A stretch of 64,000 nt of DNA from Saprospiraceae bacterium (GTDB taxonomy: Bacteria > Bacteroidota > Bacteroidia > Chitinophagales > Saprospiraceae). Where the stretch lies: positions 992,001-1,056,000 of the forward strand of contig JADJPZ010000004.1 in assembly GCA_016713025.1 (NCBI GenBank), in the 5' to 3' direction. The notes beneath the pieces are model-generated. The model was not told where the DNA came from, searched no databases, and saw only the letters and a program-made list of their open reading frames with translations. Positions 20,344 through 29,211 of the stretch are shown here, piece after piece. Within the stretch, counting starts at the first letter, position 1. The number at the start of each line of letters is the position of its first letter. Made by a program: the position numbers and the translations under genes.

Positions 20344-21306
20344 ATGAAAGCATTCGTTTTAAATGAATTGCACAAATATCCGGAATTACAATCTACTACA
20401 TTTCCTACTTTGGGTGATGATGATGTGTACATCAAAATTAATACGTCTTCATTAAATCACAGAGATCTGTGGATAGTTAAAGGCATGTACCCGGGTATAT
20501 TATTGAATTCAATTTTGGGTTCGGATGCATGTGGCGTTTCTGGAGGAAATACATTTGTGATCAATCCTGGACTATTTTGGGGTGATAATCCGTATTGTCA
20601 GTCATCCGCTTTTCAGGTTTTGGGTATGCCATCTCCTGGAACTTTTGCTGAGCATATTGCTATCAATAAAAAATATCTCTATGCATGTCCTGCTCATTTG
20701 ACAGAAATTGAGGCCGCAGCCATTCCTTTAGCCGGTGTAACAGCGTACCGGGCCCTTTTCAAACGAGCATTAGTAAAGAAGCAGGATAAAGTGCTTATAT
20801 CAGGGATCGGAGGTGGAGTAGCCCTTTTTGCAATGCAGTTTGCCCTTGCGGCTGGATGTGATGTGATAGTGACTTCTTCCTCAGACTACAAAATTGCAGA
20901 AGCTATTGATCTGGGTGCTCAGGCAGGATATCTTTATACTAATCCTGATTGGCACAAAGAATTTATCCATGATTTTGGAGGCGTGGATGTGATTGTGGAT
21001 GGTGCATGTGGTCAAGGATTTAATAATCTGATAAAAATCTGTAATCCTGGAGCACGTATAAGTTTCTATGGCGGCAGTGCAGGAAAAATAGATGGATTAA
21101 ACCCTCAAATCATTTTTTGGAAACAAATTACAATCGCCGGATCGACTATGGGTTCTGATCAGGATTTTGCTGAAATGATTGATTTTATTTCAGTGCACCA
21201 GATCAAACCAGTCATAGACTCTGTTTTTCCTTTTGAGCAGATACCAGAAGGGTTTAGTCGGATGGAATCGGGACTTCAGTTTGGTAAAATTGTATTCCAG
21301 CATTGA
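20344..21306 (+). CDS. Zinc-type alcohol dehydrogenase/quinone oxidoreductase-like protein (MDR family)
   Basis: 320-aa NAD(P)-dependent medium-chain reductase. The N-terminal GroES-like half has INTSSLNHRDLWIVKGMYPG and GSDACGV; the nucleotide-binding half has AGVTAYRALFKRA, VLISGIGGGVALFAMQFA and SSSDYKIAEAIDLGA. The Cys-rich structural zinc lobe is shortened, as in quinone oxidoreductase-type members, so it may not bind structural zinc. Substrate unknown. Confidence 0.85.
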   Translation: MKAFVLNELHKYPELQSTTFPTLGDDDVYIKINTSSLNHRDLWIVKGMYPGILLNSILGSDACGVSGGNTFVINPGLFWGDNPYCQSSAFQVLGMPSPGTFAEHIAINKKYLYACPAHLTEIEAAAIPLAGVTAYRALFKRALVKKQDKVLISGIGGGVALFAMQFALAAGCDVIVTSSSDYKIAEAIDLGAQAGYLYTNPDWHKEFIHDFGGVDVIVDGACGQGFNNLIKICNPGARISFYGGSAGKIDGLNPQIIFWKQITIAGSTMGSDQDFAEMIDFISVHQIKPVIDSVFPFEQIPEGFSRMESGLQFGKIVFQH

Positions 21307-21563
21307 TGGACTTCAAAAATTCGTTTTCATGGTGTACCAAGATCGCAAATAAAAACTTAGGTTATTCGAAAATTACTTAATTCTACTTTGTCACCTTCAC
21401 TTTCATCAAAGTGTAATCAATCGGTTACTTAATATTTTTTCATGGTTGAAGATAAATGTATGGTAAAATAGGGTCACAGCTGTTGGGTTAACCTAACAGT
21501 TTCAAATCAATCAGAATATCCGTATAATTTGACAAAGAAGAATTACATGTGATGATTTTATCA

Positions 21564-22178
21564 TCATCTTCTGTAGTGATGGTGATAATCATTTATACTT
21601 GCATTGATGACTTCATAGGCTGTGTTTTTACCATATACTTCATCAATAAAGCAAGAAGGATCTTTATGTGGCATTTGTTTGTAGGTCAGAAAATAATGTT
21701 TTAATCTATTGATTATGGTAACAGGTACGTCCTGAATGTCTTTCCATAGGCCATAAACATCATCATTTTTCAACACCGCTATGATTTTGTCATCGGCTTC
21801 GTTATTATCTATCAACCTAAAACCACCAATAGGAAACGCTTTTACTAAGATATCTCCGTGGGTGATTTCGCGCTCTGTAAGCACGAGAATATCTAATGGG
21901 TCACCGTCTCCTTTTATATTACTTCTGCCTGTTGATAACATATTAAGTTTAGCTACATCTTCTGCACAGTAGGTCTGTGGCAAAAATCCGTATAATGCTG
22001 GGACAATATTGCTAAATTTCTGTGGCCTATCCACTTTTAAATATCCAGAATGTTTATCAATTTCGTATTTAACAGTGTCACTTGGAATGATTTCAATAAA
22101 TGCTGTAACTAATTCAGGAGCTTCATTTCCTAAATCTACGCCATGCCATGGATGAAGTTTGAAAATATTTGTAGTCAT
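21564..22178 (-). CDS. ppa: Inorganic pyrophosphatase, family I
   Basis: Hydrolyses pyrophosphate to phosphate in the cytosol. ATG at 22178 is preferred to a GTG six codons upstream. Visible family features are FIEIIPSDTVKYEIDKHSG, a YGFLPQTYC segment, the metal-binding GDGDPLDILVLTE signature (DxDPxD) and IGGFRLIDNNEADDKIIAV. The 204-aa length is normal. It is convergent with the oxidoreductase gene. Confidence 0.93.
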   Translation of the reverse strand: MTTNIFKLHPWHGVDLGNEAPELVTAFIEIIPSDTVKYEIDKHSGYLKVDRPQKFSNIVPALYGFLPQTYCAEDVAKLNMLSTGRSNIKGDGDPLDILVLTEREITHGDILVKAFPIGGFRLIDNNEADDKIIAVLKNDDVYGLWKDIQDVPVTIINRLKHYFLTYKQMPHKDPSCFIDEVYGKNTAYEVINASINDYHHHYRR

Positions 22179-22252
22179 ACGTTTTTTTAAGAGCACAAAG
22201 GTATTTATTACATCACATGATTAAAGTTTATAAAATGTTAAAGATTTGTTTT

Positions 22253-22260
22253 TATCTTTG
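22253..22260 (+). promoter_or_regulatory. -7 element TATCTTTG for the cobalamin adenosyltransferase gene
   Basis: Exact TAnnTTTG match 21 bp before the ATG at 22282, in the intergenic gap divergent from the pyrophosphatase gene. No good -33 TTG is seen. Confidence 0.5.
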
Positions 22261-22281
22261 ATCGAAAATTTAGTCCTTCTT

Positions 22282-22833
22282 ATGAAAATTTATACAAAAA
22301 CCGGGGATGAAGGCACCACAGCTCTTTTTGGTGGTAAACGAGTGCAAAAGGATGATATTCGCATCGAAGCATATGGAACTGTTGACGAATTAAACTCATT
22401 TATCGGTTTGCTCAATGCATCATTTCAGGAGGCAACGCAAAACTATTTTCTCTCAGAGGTGCAAAAAAGACTTTTTACAATCGGGGCAAATCTTGCTTCA
22501 GACCCTGAAAAAAAAATGATAACTCCTGATATCAAAAATGATGATATTCAGACACTTGAGAATGCTATGGATACTATGGATCAATTGTTGGAACCGTTAA
22601 AAAATTTTATTTTACCTGGCGGTGATACCGTGATAGCACAAGCGCACATATGCAGGACAATTTGTAGGCGCGTTGAAAGAAGGGTTATCACCTTGAATAA
22701 TGTTTCACAAGTGGATCCTGCGATCATCATTTATTTAAACAGATTATCTGATTATTTTTTTGTGTTGGCAAGATATCTATCCCACAGAAATAATATTGCA
22801 GAAATTCCCTGGATACCTAGAAAAAATGTATAA
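22282..22833 (+). CDS. PduO-type cob(I)alamin adenosyltransferase
   Basis: Transfers the 5'-deoxyadenosyl group of ATP to cob(I)alamin to make adenosylcobalamin. ATG at 22282 gives MKIYTKTGDEGTTALFGG with the ATP-binding KTGDxGTT signature at the N-terminus. Later motifs are EAYGTVDELNSFIGL, IGANLAS, ILPGGDTVIAQAH and CRRVERRV, the conserved Arg/Glu helix. 183 aa is usual. The upstream in-frame start at 22246 lies inside the promoter and is rejected. Its stop codon directly abuts the start of the next gene. Confidence 0.94.
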   Translation: MKIYTKTGDEGTTALFGGKRVQKDDIRIEAYGTVDELNSFIGLLNASFQEATQNYFLSEVQKRLFTIGANLASDPEKKMITPDIKNDDIQTLENAMDTMDQLLEPLKNFILPGGDTVIAQAHICRTICRRVERRVITLNNVSQVDPAIIIYLNRLSDYFFVLARYLSHRNNIAEIPWIPRKNV

Positions 22834-23313
22834 ATGAATAGTCAATCCCGGATATACCAAAAAAGAATGCTTAACCCCTTCTGGTTCAAAATCGGAATGC
22901 TCTTCAAGTTACCATCCGTTTTTTTTTGGGGAATAAGAGTTACGAAGTTAGATGATAGAAATTGTGAACTTACAATTCCCTTTTGCTGGAGGACCCAAAA
23001 TCCGTTTTCATCTGTTTATTTTGCTGCTCTGGCTGGCGCGGCTGAGCTTTCTACAGGGGCTTTGTGTCAGCTGCATCTTGCGGGAAGAAAACCCCATTCT
23101 ATGTTGGTTGTTGATTTTAAAATGAAGTATCTGAAAAAAGCCAATTCAAAAATAACTTTTGTTTGTAATCAGGGCGATGAACTGAGCAATCTATTGGACC
23201 AACTTAAAGATCCTGGTGATACCGCCACGATGACCATGATATCAACAGGACGGAATATACTGGAGGAAACTGTTTGTCTCGCTGAAATCACATGGTCATT
23301 CAAAAAGAAATAG
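22834..23313 (+). CDS. DUF4442 hotdog-fold (thioesterase-like) protein
   Basis: 159 aa, starting on the base after the adenosyltransferase stop, so cotranscribed. The sequence PFWFKIGMLFKLPSVFFWGIRVTKLDDRNCELTIPF, then NPFSSVYFAALAGAAELSTGAL and a beta-rich C-terminus fit DUF4442, a single-domain hotdog fold related to acyl-CoA thioesterases. No characterised reaction is known to me, and the usual thioesterase catalytic residue is not obvious. Confidence 0.8.
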   Translation: MNSQSRIYQKRMLNPFWFKIGMLFKLPSVFFWGIRVTKLDDRNCELTIPFCWRTQNPFSSVYFAALAGAAELSTGALCQLHLAGRKPHSMLVVDFKMKYLKKANSKITFVCNQGDELSNLLDQLKDPGDTATMTMISTGRNILEETVCLAEITWSFKKK

Positions 23314-23449
23314 AAAGAATCTATGAAAAGCTTTTTGCATTTTTAAATAGCATTAAATTGATGAAAACAGGTTTTTTGTAATATTTTTTGTATCAGAACT
23401 GTTATTGTCGTTACTTTGCTACATAATATTCAAAACTCTCTAAAAATAA

Positions 23450-23923
23450 ATGAAAATTGCAGTTTTTCCGGGGTCATTTGATCCTATTACCTTAGGTCAT
23501 GTCGATCTTGTCAGACGAGCAGTTCCATTGTTTGATAAAATAATCGTAGCTGTTGGAATAAATAATTATAAAACTACCTTATTTTCCTTGGAAAAAAGGA
23601 TGGAATGGCTTAAACAGGTTTTTAAAGGATATGATAATGTTGAGATTTCTTATTTTGAAGGACTGACTGTAAGGTTTTGTCAGGAACGCGGGGCACATTA
23701 CCTGATCAGAGGATTGAGAAATGCTTCAGATTTTGATTACGAAAAAACCATAAGTCAGATAAATACCATCATGGGAAAAGAAGTAGAAACAATCTTTCTG
23801 ATAAGCCAGCCTGAATATTCACATATAAGTTCCACAATCGTAAGGGAAGTCATAAAAGGCAACGGAGATGTATCAGCTTTTGTCCCAAAAAACATTTCAA
23901 AAGAACTTCTAAAAATCGACTAA
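23450..23923 (+). CDS. coaD: Phosphopantetheine adenylyltransferase
   Basis: Fourth step of coenzyme A synthesis: ATP plus 4'-phosphopantetheine gives dephospho-CoA. 157 aa with the nucleotidyltransferase motif FPGSFDPITLGH (TxGH) at the N-terminus, LIRGLRNASDFDYE in the middle, and ISSTIVRE (the ISSTxVR phosphate loop) near the C-terminus. A typical, complete CoaD. The aldehyde dehydrogenase gene follows after 16 bp. Confidence 0.96.
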   Translation: MKIAVFPGSFDPITLGHVDLVRRAVPLFDKIIVAVGINNYKTTLFSLEKRMEWLKQVFKGYDNVEISYFEGLTVRFCQERGAHYLIRGLRNASDFDYEKTISQINTIMGKEVETIFLISQPEYSHISSTIVREVIKGNGDVSAFVPKNISKELLKID

Positions 23924-23939
23924 CCAAATCAATATTAAT

Positions 23940-25571
23940 ATGTCAAATGCAATATTTCAGGTGCCGAAAGCTCAAAATGAGACAGTGCTGTCCTACGCAC
24001 CCGGCTCACTTGAAAAAATAAATGTTAAAGCAGCTTTACGAGAGCTCAAGAGCAAATCTGTCGAAATCCCAATGTATATCGGAGGTAAAAAAGTATATAC
24101 AGCAGATACCAGAAAGATACACCCACCGCATGAACTCAATCACACATTGGGGACGCATGCAGTTGGCGCAAGAGAACATGTAGATATGGCCATTGAAGCC
24201 GCATTGCAAGCTAAAGAGCAGTGGTCAGCCATGGCGTGGTATGAGAGAGCATCCATTTTTTTGAAAGCAGCAGATCTCATAACTGGTCCTTATAGAGCAA
24301 AAATGAATGCAGCAACTATGTTAGGTCAATCTAAAAATATATTTCAGGCTGAAATTGATGCTGTCTGCGAACTGGCGGATTTTTTCCGGTTCAATGTTCA
24401 GTTTATGACAGAAATATATACACAGCAACCTGAAAGCAGCAGAGGTATCTGGAATAGGTTGGAATACAGACCATTAGAAGGATTTATCTTTGCATTAACT
24501 CCTTTTAATTTTACGGCCATAGCAGGAAATCTTTGCGGAGCACCTGCCTTGATGGGCAATACTGTCGTCTGGAAACCAGCTGAAACACAAATTTATTCTG
24601 CGGCAGTGATCATGGAAATTCTGGAAGAAGCAGGCCTGCCTCCGGGAGTTATAAATCTCATATTTGTAGATGGCCCTACTGCGGGTGACGTTATTTTTAG
24701 ACATCCTGATTTTGCAGGAATACATTTTACGGGAAGCACCGGAGTCTTCAACAGAATTTGGAAAACTATCGGCGAAAATATGGCACTTTATAAATCTTAT
24801 CCGAGATTGGTAGGGGAGACCGGAGGTAAAGATTTTGTAATAGCACACCCATCTGCCGAAGCGAAAGAGGTCGCAGTCGCTTTATCCAGAGGTGCATTTG
24901 AATTTCAGGGACAAAAATGTTCGGCTGCATCGAGAGCTTACATACCTGAATCATTGTGGCCTGATGTAAAAAAATACCTGGTATCAGATCTTCAGGATTT
25001 CAAAATGGGAAGTACTGAAGATTTCAGAAATTTTATAAATGCAGTTATTGACGAAAAAGCATTTGATAAAATAACATCATTCGTAGCTGCTGCCAAAAGT
25101 GATCCTGATGCAGAAATCATTACAGGTGGAAATTTTGACAAATCTAAGGGGTATTTTATTGAACCAACTGTAATTAAGGTAAATAACCCTTCCTATATCA
25201 CCATGTGTGAAGAACTTTTTGGACCCGTACTAACCATTTATGTGTATCAGGATCATCTTTATAATGAGACACTAGAACTGGTTGATAAAACAGGACCTTA
25301 CGCTTTGACTGGTGCTATATTTTCAAAAGACAGATATGCACTTAGCACCGGTGTACAAAAATTGTCCAATGCTGCAGGTAACTTTTATATCAATGACAAG
25401 CCTACAGGGGCCGTTGTTGGTCAGCAACCATTTGGTGGTGCCAGAGCTTCTGGAACAAATGATAAAGCAGGTTCAATTCTCAATTTATATAGATGGGTAT
25501 CAGCGAGGACTATCAAAGAAACATTTGTTTCTCCGATAGATTACAAATATCCATTCTTGGGCGAAGAGTAA
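23940..25571 (+). CDS. pruA: L-glutamate gamma-semialdehyde (1-pyrroline-5-carboxylate) dehydrogenase
   Basis: NAD-dependent oxidation of glutamate semialdehyde to glutamate in proline and arginine breakdown. The 543-aa protein has ALTPFNFTAIAGN, KPAETQIYSA, HFTGSTGVF (NAD Gly motif), VGETGGKDF (general-base Glu), FQGQKCSAASRAYIP (catalytic Cys) and EELFGPVLTIYVY. The length and FNFTAIAGN pattern fit the monofunctional P5CDH clade of the ALDH superfamily. CtlX at 41.8 kb would feed related amino acids, but the genes are not linked. Confidence 0.95.
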   Translation: MSNAIFQVPKAQNETVLSYAPGSLEKINVKAALRELKSKSVEIPMYIGGKKVYTADTRKIHPPHELNHTLGTHAVGAREHVDMAIEAALQAKEQWSAMAWYERASIFLKAADLITGPYRAKMNAATMLGQSKNIFQAEIDAVCELADFFRFNVQFMTEIYTQQPESSRGIWNRLEYRPLEGFIFALTPFNFTAIAGNLCGAPALMGNTVVWKPAETQIYSAAVIMEILEEAGLPPGVINLIFVDGPTAGDVIFRHPDFAGIHFTGSTGVFNRIWKTIGENMALYKSYPRLVGETGGKDFVIAHPSAEAKEVAVALSRGAFEFQGQKCSAASRAYIPESLWPDVKKYLVSDLQDFKMGSTEDFRNFINAVIDEKAFDKITSFVAAAKSDPDAEIITGGNFDKSKGYFIEPTVIKVNNPSYITMCEELFGPVLTIYVYQDHLYNETLELVDKTGPYALTGAIFSKDRYALSTGVQKLSNAAGNFYINDKPTGAVVGQQPFGGARASGTNDKAGSILNLYRWVSARTIKETFVSPIDYKYPFLGEE

Positions 25572-25726
25572 TCTTAAACCTGAAACAAAAGGATTTACTT
25601 TTTACGTAGGCAGGGGCAGGGAGGAAGAAAATTTGAATTTGTTCAGTATGGTATACATACAGGAGCCTTATTGTCCTTATTTTTTCAAAAAAAAACTTAA
25701 CTTCGCACGGTCAAAACAAAATAAAA

Positions 25727-26452
25727 ATGCCTCCAACTTCTGCCCAGAACATAAATACATGGATCACTCAGATACATAACGACTTTAAAGCGGCTGTGTC
25801 TGTTGATTGTGTGATTTTTGGATATGATGACAATTCACTGAAGATATTAGTTTCCCGGTGCGATATGCCGCCCTTTGAAAATGAGTATTCTCTCCTCGGC
25901 GATTTAGTGAGACCCGAAGAAAATACTGATGAAGCAGCTAAAAGAGTTTTAATCGCCAAAACAGGTTTTGATGATGTGTTTCTTGATCAAGTTCAGGTTT
26001 TTAGTAATAAAGGTAGACATCCTTTGGGTCGCGTGATTACTGTGGCATACTATTCCTTGATAAAAATAGATGATGACCATCTTGCTCACATCCATCCCAA
26101 TAATTTTTTACGCTGGATTCCTGTTACAGAAGTCCAGTCATTGGCATTTGATCACCTGGAAATTATGAATACTTGTCTTAAAAAACTTCAGAAACACCTT
26201 CGGGAACAACCTGTTGGTTTTGAATTGTTGCCACAAAAATTCAGTCTTCTTCAGCTTCAACGATTGTATGAAGTAATTTTAAATATTCATGTGGACAAAC
26301 GCAATTTCAGAAGAAAACTCAAGTCGTTAGGTATTCTTAAAGACATTGGTGAAATACAGGAAGCGGTATCCCACAGGCCGGCAAGATTATATACTTTTGA
26401 TCATACTGTGTATGAAAAGAAAAAAAATGCAGGTTTTAACTTCGAACTTTGA
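25727..26452 (+). CDS. Nudix-related transcriptional regulator (NrtR/AraR-like)
   Basis: 241-aa fusion of a Nudix-type sensor domain (VDCVIFGYDDNSLKILVSRC onward) and a C-terminal winged helix (FSLLQLQRLYEVIL...NFRRKLKSLGIL). The Nudix box is degenerate around GDLVRPEENTDEAAKRVLIAKTG, lacking the REXXEE catalytic core, as in regulators that use the fold to bind ligand rather than hydrolyse it. In Bacteroidota such proteins control sugar (arabinose) or NAD genes; the target here is not evident from neighbours. Confidence 0.85.
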   Translation: MPPTSAQNINTWITQIHNDFKAAVSVDCVIFGYDDNSLKILVSRCDMPPFENEYSLLGDLVRPEENTDEAAKRVLIAKTGFDDVFLDQVQVFSNKGRHPLGRVITVAYYSLIKIDDDHLAHIHPNNFLRWIPVTEVQSLAFDHLEIMNTCLKKLQKHLREQPVGFELLPQKFSLLQLQRLYEVILNIHVDKRNFRRKLKSLGILKDIGEIQEAVSHRPARLYTFDHTVYEKKKNAGFNFEL

Positions 26453-26751
26453 GTCAGCTTAGAAAAATCTTTGAGCAAAAATTGATTAAAATAATTATTT
26501 ATAATACATAGGTAATCAAGTATTTGTATTTAATAAGATAAGGCGATTGCTGAAGCTGTGCCACCTTTATCCTGAATAAATAGTTAACATAGAATATTTA
26601 GAAAAAATATATTATCATAATGTATTTTATATCAAATAATTATGTTTTAGATTTCGTATTGGATTTTCTGTTTAGTATAAAACCTAATATCTAAAATGTT
26701 ATTTGTAGTGAGTGTCTCAAATACAAACTGCCCGCATCGAAGGCGGCTGTT

Positions 26752-26834
26752 AAAATCAGCACTTTTAGCGACATGTTATAGTCGATTCTATGATGCGAAG
26801 CTTAAAGTGATTCGTCGTGGCGGAGACTGATTTT
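26752..26834 (-). repeat. 83-nt intergenic imperfect palindrome, copy B
   Basis: Inverted relative to copy A at 20179-20261 and of identical length. The ends AAAATCAG/CTGATTTT pair and inner CACTTT/AAAGTG also pairs; flanking CAAATAC and GTATTTG extend the stem. It lies in the 26453-26891 gap between convergent genes, which otherwise shows no gene. Arm bases differ from copy A in both arms in a way that keeps pairing, indicating selection for structure. Confidence 0.65.
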
Positions 26835-26891
26835 AAAGTATTTGGAAGTCGTAATAGATTATCATTTTAGACTTTTTGCTAGTATATAATC

Positions 26892-27746
26892 CTACTTGAT
26901 TATTTCAGAAAGAGACACGGACTCCCCAAAAATCACTCTGCCTGTCTCAGTTTTGATGATATTACCGCAAGCAACATCCAGATCATGTTCAAAAAACAAG
27001 AAATGGTTACCATCTGTTGCTCTTTCGTGCAGCAATTGTTTTTCAGCAAGTGTGTCCAAAGGTCTCATGTCATATGCCATAATGTATGGTAGCTGTACAT
27101 GGTGATGCGATGGAATCAGGTCAGCACAATAAATGAGTGTGTTGCCTGAAGGCAGTTTTATGTAGGGGATCATCATTGCTTCTGTATGACCGTAAACAAA
27201 GCTCACAGAAATATTTTCGGTAAATCTGATACCTTCCTGCACATCCAAAAACTGCATCATTCCCATGTCTTTCAGTGGAACAAAATTTTCTCTTAGAAAA
27301 GATGCTGCTTCCCTGGCATTGGGGTCATATGCCCACTTGTAATGTTTCTCATTGGACCAATAGGTAGCATTTGGAAATACAGGAATGATTTTTCCGCCTA
27401 CATCATGAGTAAGAGCACCACCCACGTGATCAAAGTGAAAATGTGTTATAAATACATCTGTAATATCTTCACAGTTTAATCCAATTGTTGAAAGTGCTGA
27501 AGAAAAATCCTGACTGTCATGTGGATAAAAATGTTTACTAAACCTTTCATCCTGTTTATTACCGACGCCTGTGTCTATGAGGATTTTTTTATCCCCATCT
27601 TCTACCAACAGACACCTCATTTGCCAAGTGCATAGATTTTCATCGTCAGCAGGATTCAGATTATTCCACATTCTTTTAGGCACCACTCCGAACATGGCAC
27701 CGCCATCCAATTTAAATTTACCGGTTTCAATGATATGTAATTTCAT
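26892..27746 (-). CDS. Metallo-beta-lactamase-fold hydrolase
   Basis: 284-aa MBL-fold enzyme. The metal motif HFHFDHVGG (HxHxDH) is preceded by ILIDTGVGNK; further ligands appear in VYGHTEAMMIPY, IYCADLIPSHHH and the C-terminal FFEHD. The order resembles AHL-lactonase/AttM-like hydrolases. Its substrate cannot be deduced. Downstream of ribH on the same strand with a 45-bp gap. Confidence 0.85.
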   Translation of the reverse strand: MKLHIIETGKFKLDGGAMFGVVPKRMWNNLNPADDENLCTWQMRCLLVEDGDKKILIDTGVGNKQDERFSKHFYPHDSQDFSSALSTIGLNCEDITDVFITHFHFDHVGGALTHDVGGKIIPVFPNATYWSNEKHYKWAYDPNAREAASFLRENFVPLKDMGMMQFLDVQEGIRFTENISVSFVYGHTEAMMIPYIKLPSGNTLIYCADLIPSHHHVQLPYIMAYDMRPLDTLAEKQLLHERATDGNHFLFFEHDLDVACGNIIKTETGRVIFGESVSLSEIIK

Positions 27747-27791
27747 ATTTATCAGATATTAAAAACTATAACCTAAAAAAATATTTGGCTG

Positions 27792-28310
27792 TCAAAACCC
27801 AATTTGTTTTTTATCCCCGTGCTTAATTTCTTTGGCGAGATGTATCATTTTGATAGCCGTATGGGCGGCTTCGATACCTTTATTACCGTGTTTACCTCCT
27901 GATCTGTCAATAGCTTGCTGCATATCATTTGGAGTCAAGACTCCGAAGACAACTGGTTTGCCAGAAACAATACTTAGGTTCATGATGCCAGTTGCTACTG
28001 CATTGCTGATGTATTCATCGTGTTTGGTTTCTCCTTTGATTACACAGCCAAGACATATGACTGCATCCAATTTTTTATTGGCAAGTATCATCTTTGCCGC
28101 AGACGGCAGTTCAAATGCCCCAGGTACGGTTACAGATAAAATTTCGTCATCTTTGCAGCCGTATTTCTTTAATTCAGCTATACAAGCGTCTCGCAGGCTG
28201 TAAGTTACATCCTTATTCCATTCAGATGTAATGACTGCAAGATGACTATTTACCAAGGGTTGTATTATTGAACCTTGTGAATTGGAAAGGTTTTTTTTCT
28301 TTTCCGCCAT
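27792..28310 (-). CDS. ribH: 6,7-dimethyl-8-ribityllumazine synthase
   Basis: Penultimate riboflavin step, joining 5-amino-6-ribitylaminouracil and dihydroxybutanone phosphate. 172 aa with SEWNKDVTYSL, VPGAFELPSAAK (substrate loop), VICLGCVIKGETKHDEYISNAVATGI containing the conserved phosphate-binding and catalytic His region, and PVVFGVLTPND. Start is ATG at 28310. No other rib genes are adjacent. Confidence 0.95.
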   Translation of the reverse strand: MAEKKKNLSNSQGSIIQPLVNSHLAVITSEWNKDVTYSLRDACIAELKKYGCKDDEILSVTVPGAFELPSAAKMILANKKLDAVICLGCVIKGETKHDEYISNAVATGIMNLSIVSGKPVVFGVLTPNDMQQAIDRSGGKHGNKGIEAAHTAIKMIHLAKEIKHGDKKQIGF

Positions 28311-28331
28311 GTCTATAGAATTTATGAAAAT

Positions 28332-28363
28332 AAAAAAGGCAGAATTTAAACATAAATCCTGCC
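28332..28363 (-). terminator. Terminator of the TPR gene
   Basis: On the minus strand GGCAG...CTGCC followed by a run of six T. It lies between the TPR gene stop (28391) and the ribH start (28310), separating the two transcripts. Confidence 0.65.
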
Positions 28364-28390
28364 TTTTGAGTTTATTTTTTAAGTCAAATT

Positions 28391-29087
28391 TTATTGCTGG
28401 AATCTGGCAATCAGCTTTTCTGCATCTCTGAATTCATTGGAATCAGGATATTTGGTTTTTATTTTTTCCAATTGTTCGACAGCTTCCTTAGTTTTGCCTT
28501 GTGCATGATATAAGAGAGCAAGTTTGTGAAGATAATATGGTGTCAGCAACTCATTGTCAGATGATGCTGCATCCTGATAATATCCTAATGCTTTGTCTTT
28601 GTCTCCAAGTTCTGCAGTGGCGTCTCCCAGTGCACCGTTTTTTGTGATAGCCGTTACTTCATCAGAAGCAGAATAATCTTCCAGATAGGTAATAGCATCA
28701 TCATACTTTCCTAAATTCAAATAAGAAACACCTGCATAATATGACGCGAGATTAGCTGCTTTGGTACCGCTATAGTTGTCTATGATGCCTAAAAACCATC
28801 ATATCCACCTCCCGGATTTTCCAAAGCCAGAGCAAATGAATCCTTTGCAAAAGCTTCTTCAGCTTTGTACATTGCATTCACAGCATCTTTTCTCTCGGTC
28901 CGACATAAAGGTATTTGTAAGCAAAATATAATGCTACAATTGCTCCCAAGCCAATGATCACATAAGTTATTAATTTTTGATTCTTATCAAAAAAGTTTTT
29001 TACTGTGGGTACATTACTTCCCTTCACCTCTACCACATCAACAATCTCGTCTGCTATGTCAGAAGATTTACCTTTTCTTTGTGCCAT
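28391..29087 (-). pseudogene. Tetratricopeptide-repeat membrane protein, two frameshifts
   Basis: Reading from ATG 29087, a basic N-terminus is followed by a transmembrane helix (LITYVIIGLGAIVALYFAYKYLYV), then VGPREK, where one missing A (near 28899) breaks the frame. The next segment (DAVNAMYKAEEAFAKDSFAL) runs until one missing T (near 28790), after which GIIDNYSGTKAANLASYYAG joins TPR units (YAGVSYLNLGKYDDAITYLE, YHAQGKTKEAVEQLE). Restoring one base in each homopolymer gives one ~230-aa protein like Bacteroidota YfgM-type TPR proteins. Both lesions are homopolymer indels, so consensus error is more likely than decay. Confidence 0.75.
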
Positions 29088-29211
29088 ATTGTAAGATTTT
29101 TAAAAAATTTGCGCAAAGGTAATAATTCCACTATATTTTTTTATAAAACAGCAAAATTTATGTAATATTTTTTTAATTTATAACTTTTGGTTTTAACCTT
29201 TGTAGGATATT

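Noticed and set aside
21479..21498. Palindrome CTGTTGGGTTAACCTAACAG near the pyrophosphatase 3' end
   Set aside because: Short, single copy, no T-run; it may be a weak hairpin but there is nothing to assign.
25690..25720. ACTTCGCAC...GTCAAAA resembling part of the 83-nt element
   Set aside because: Only two short blocks match; the stretch is better explained as the promoter region of the Nudix regulator.
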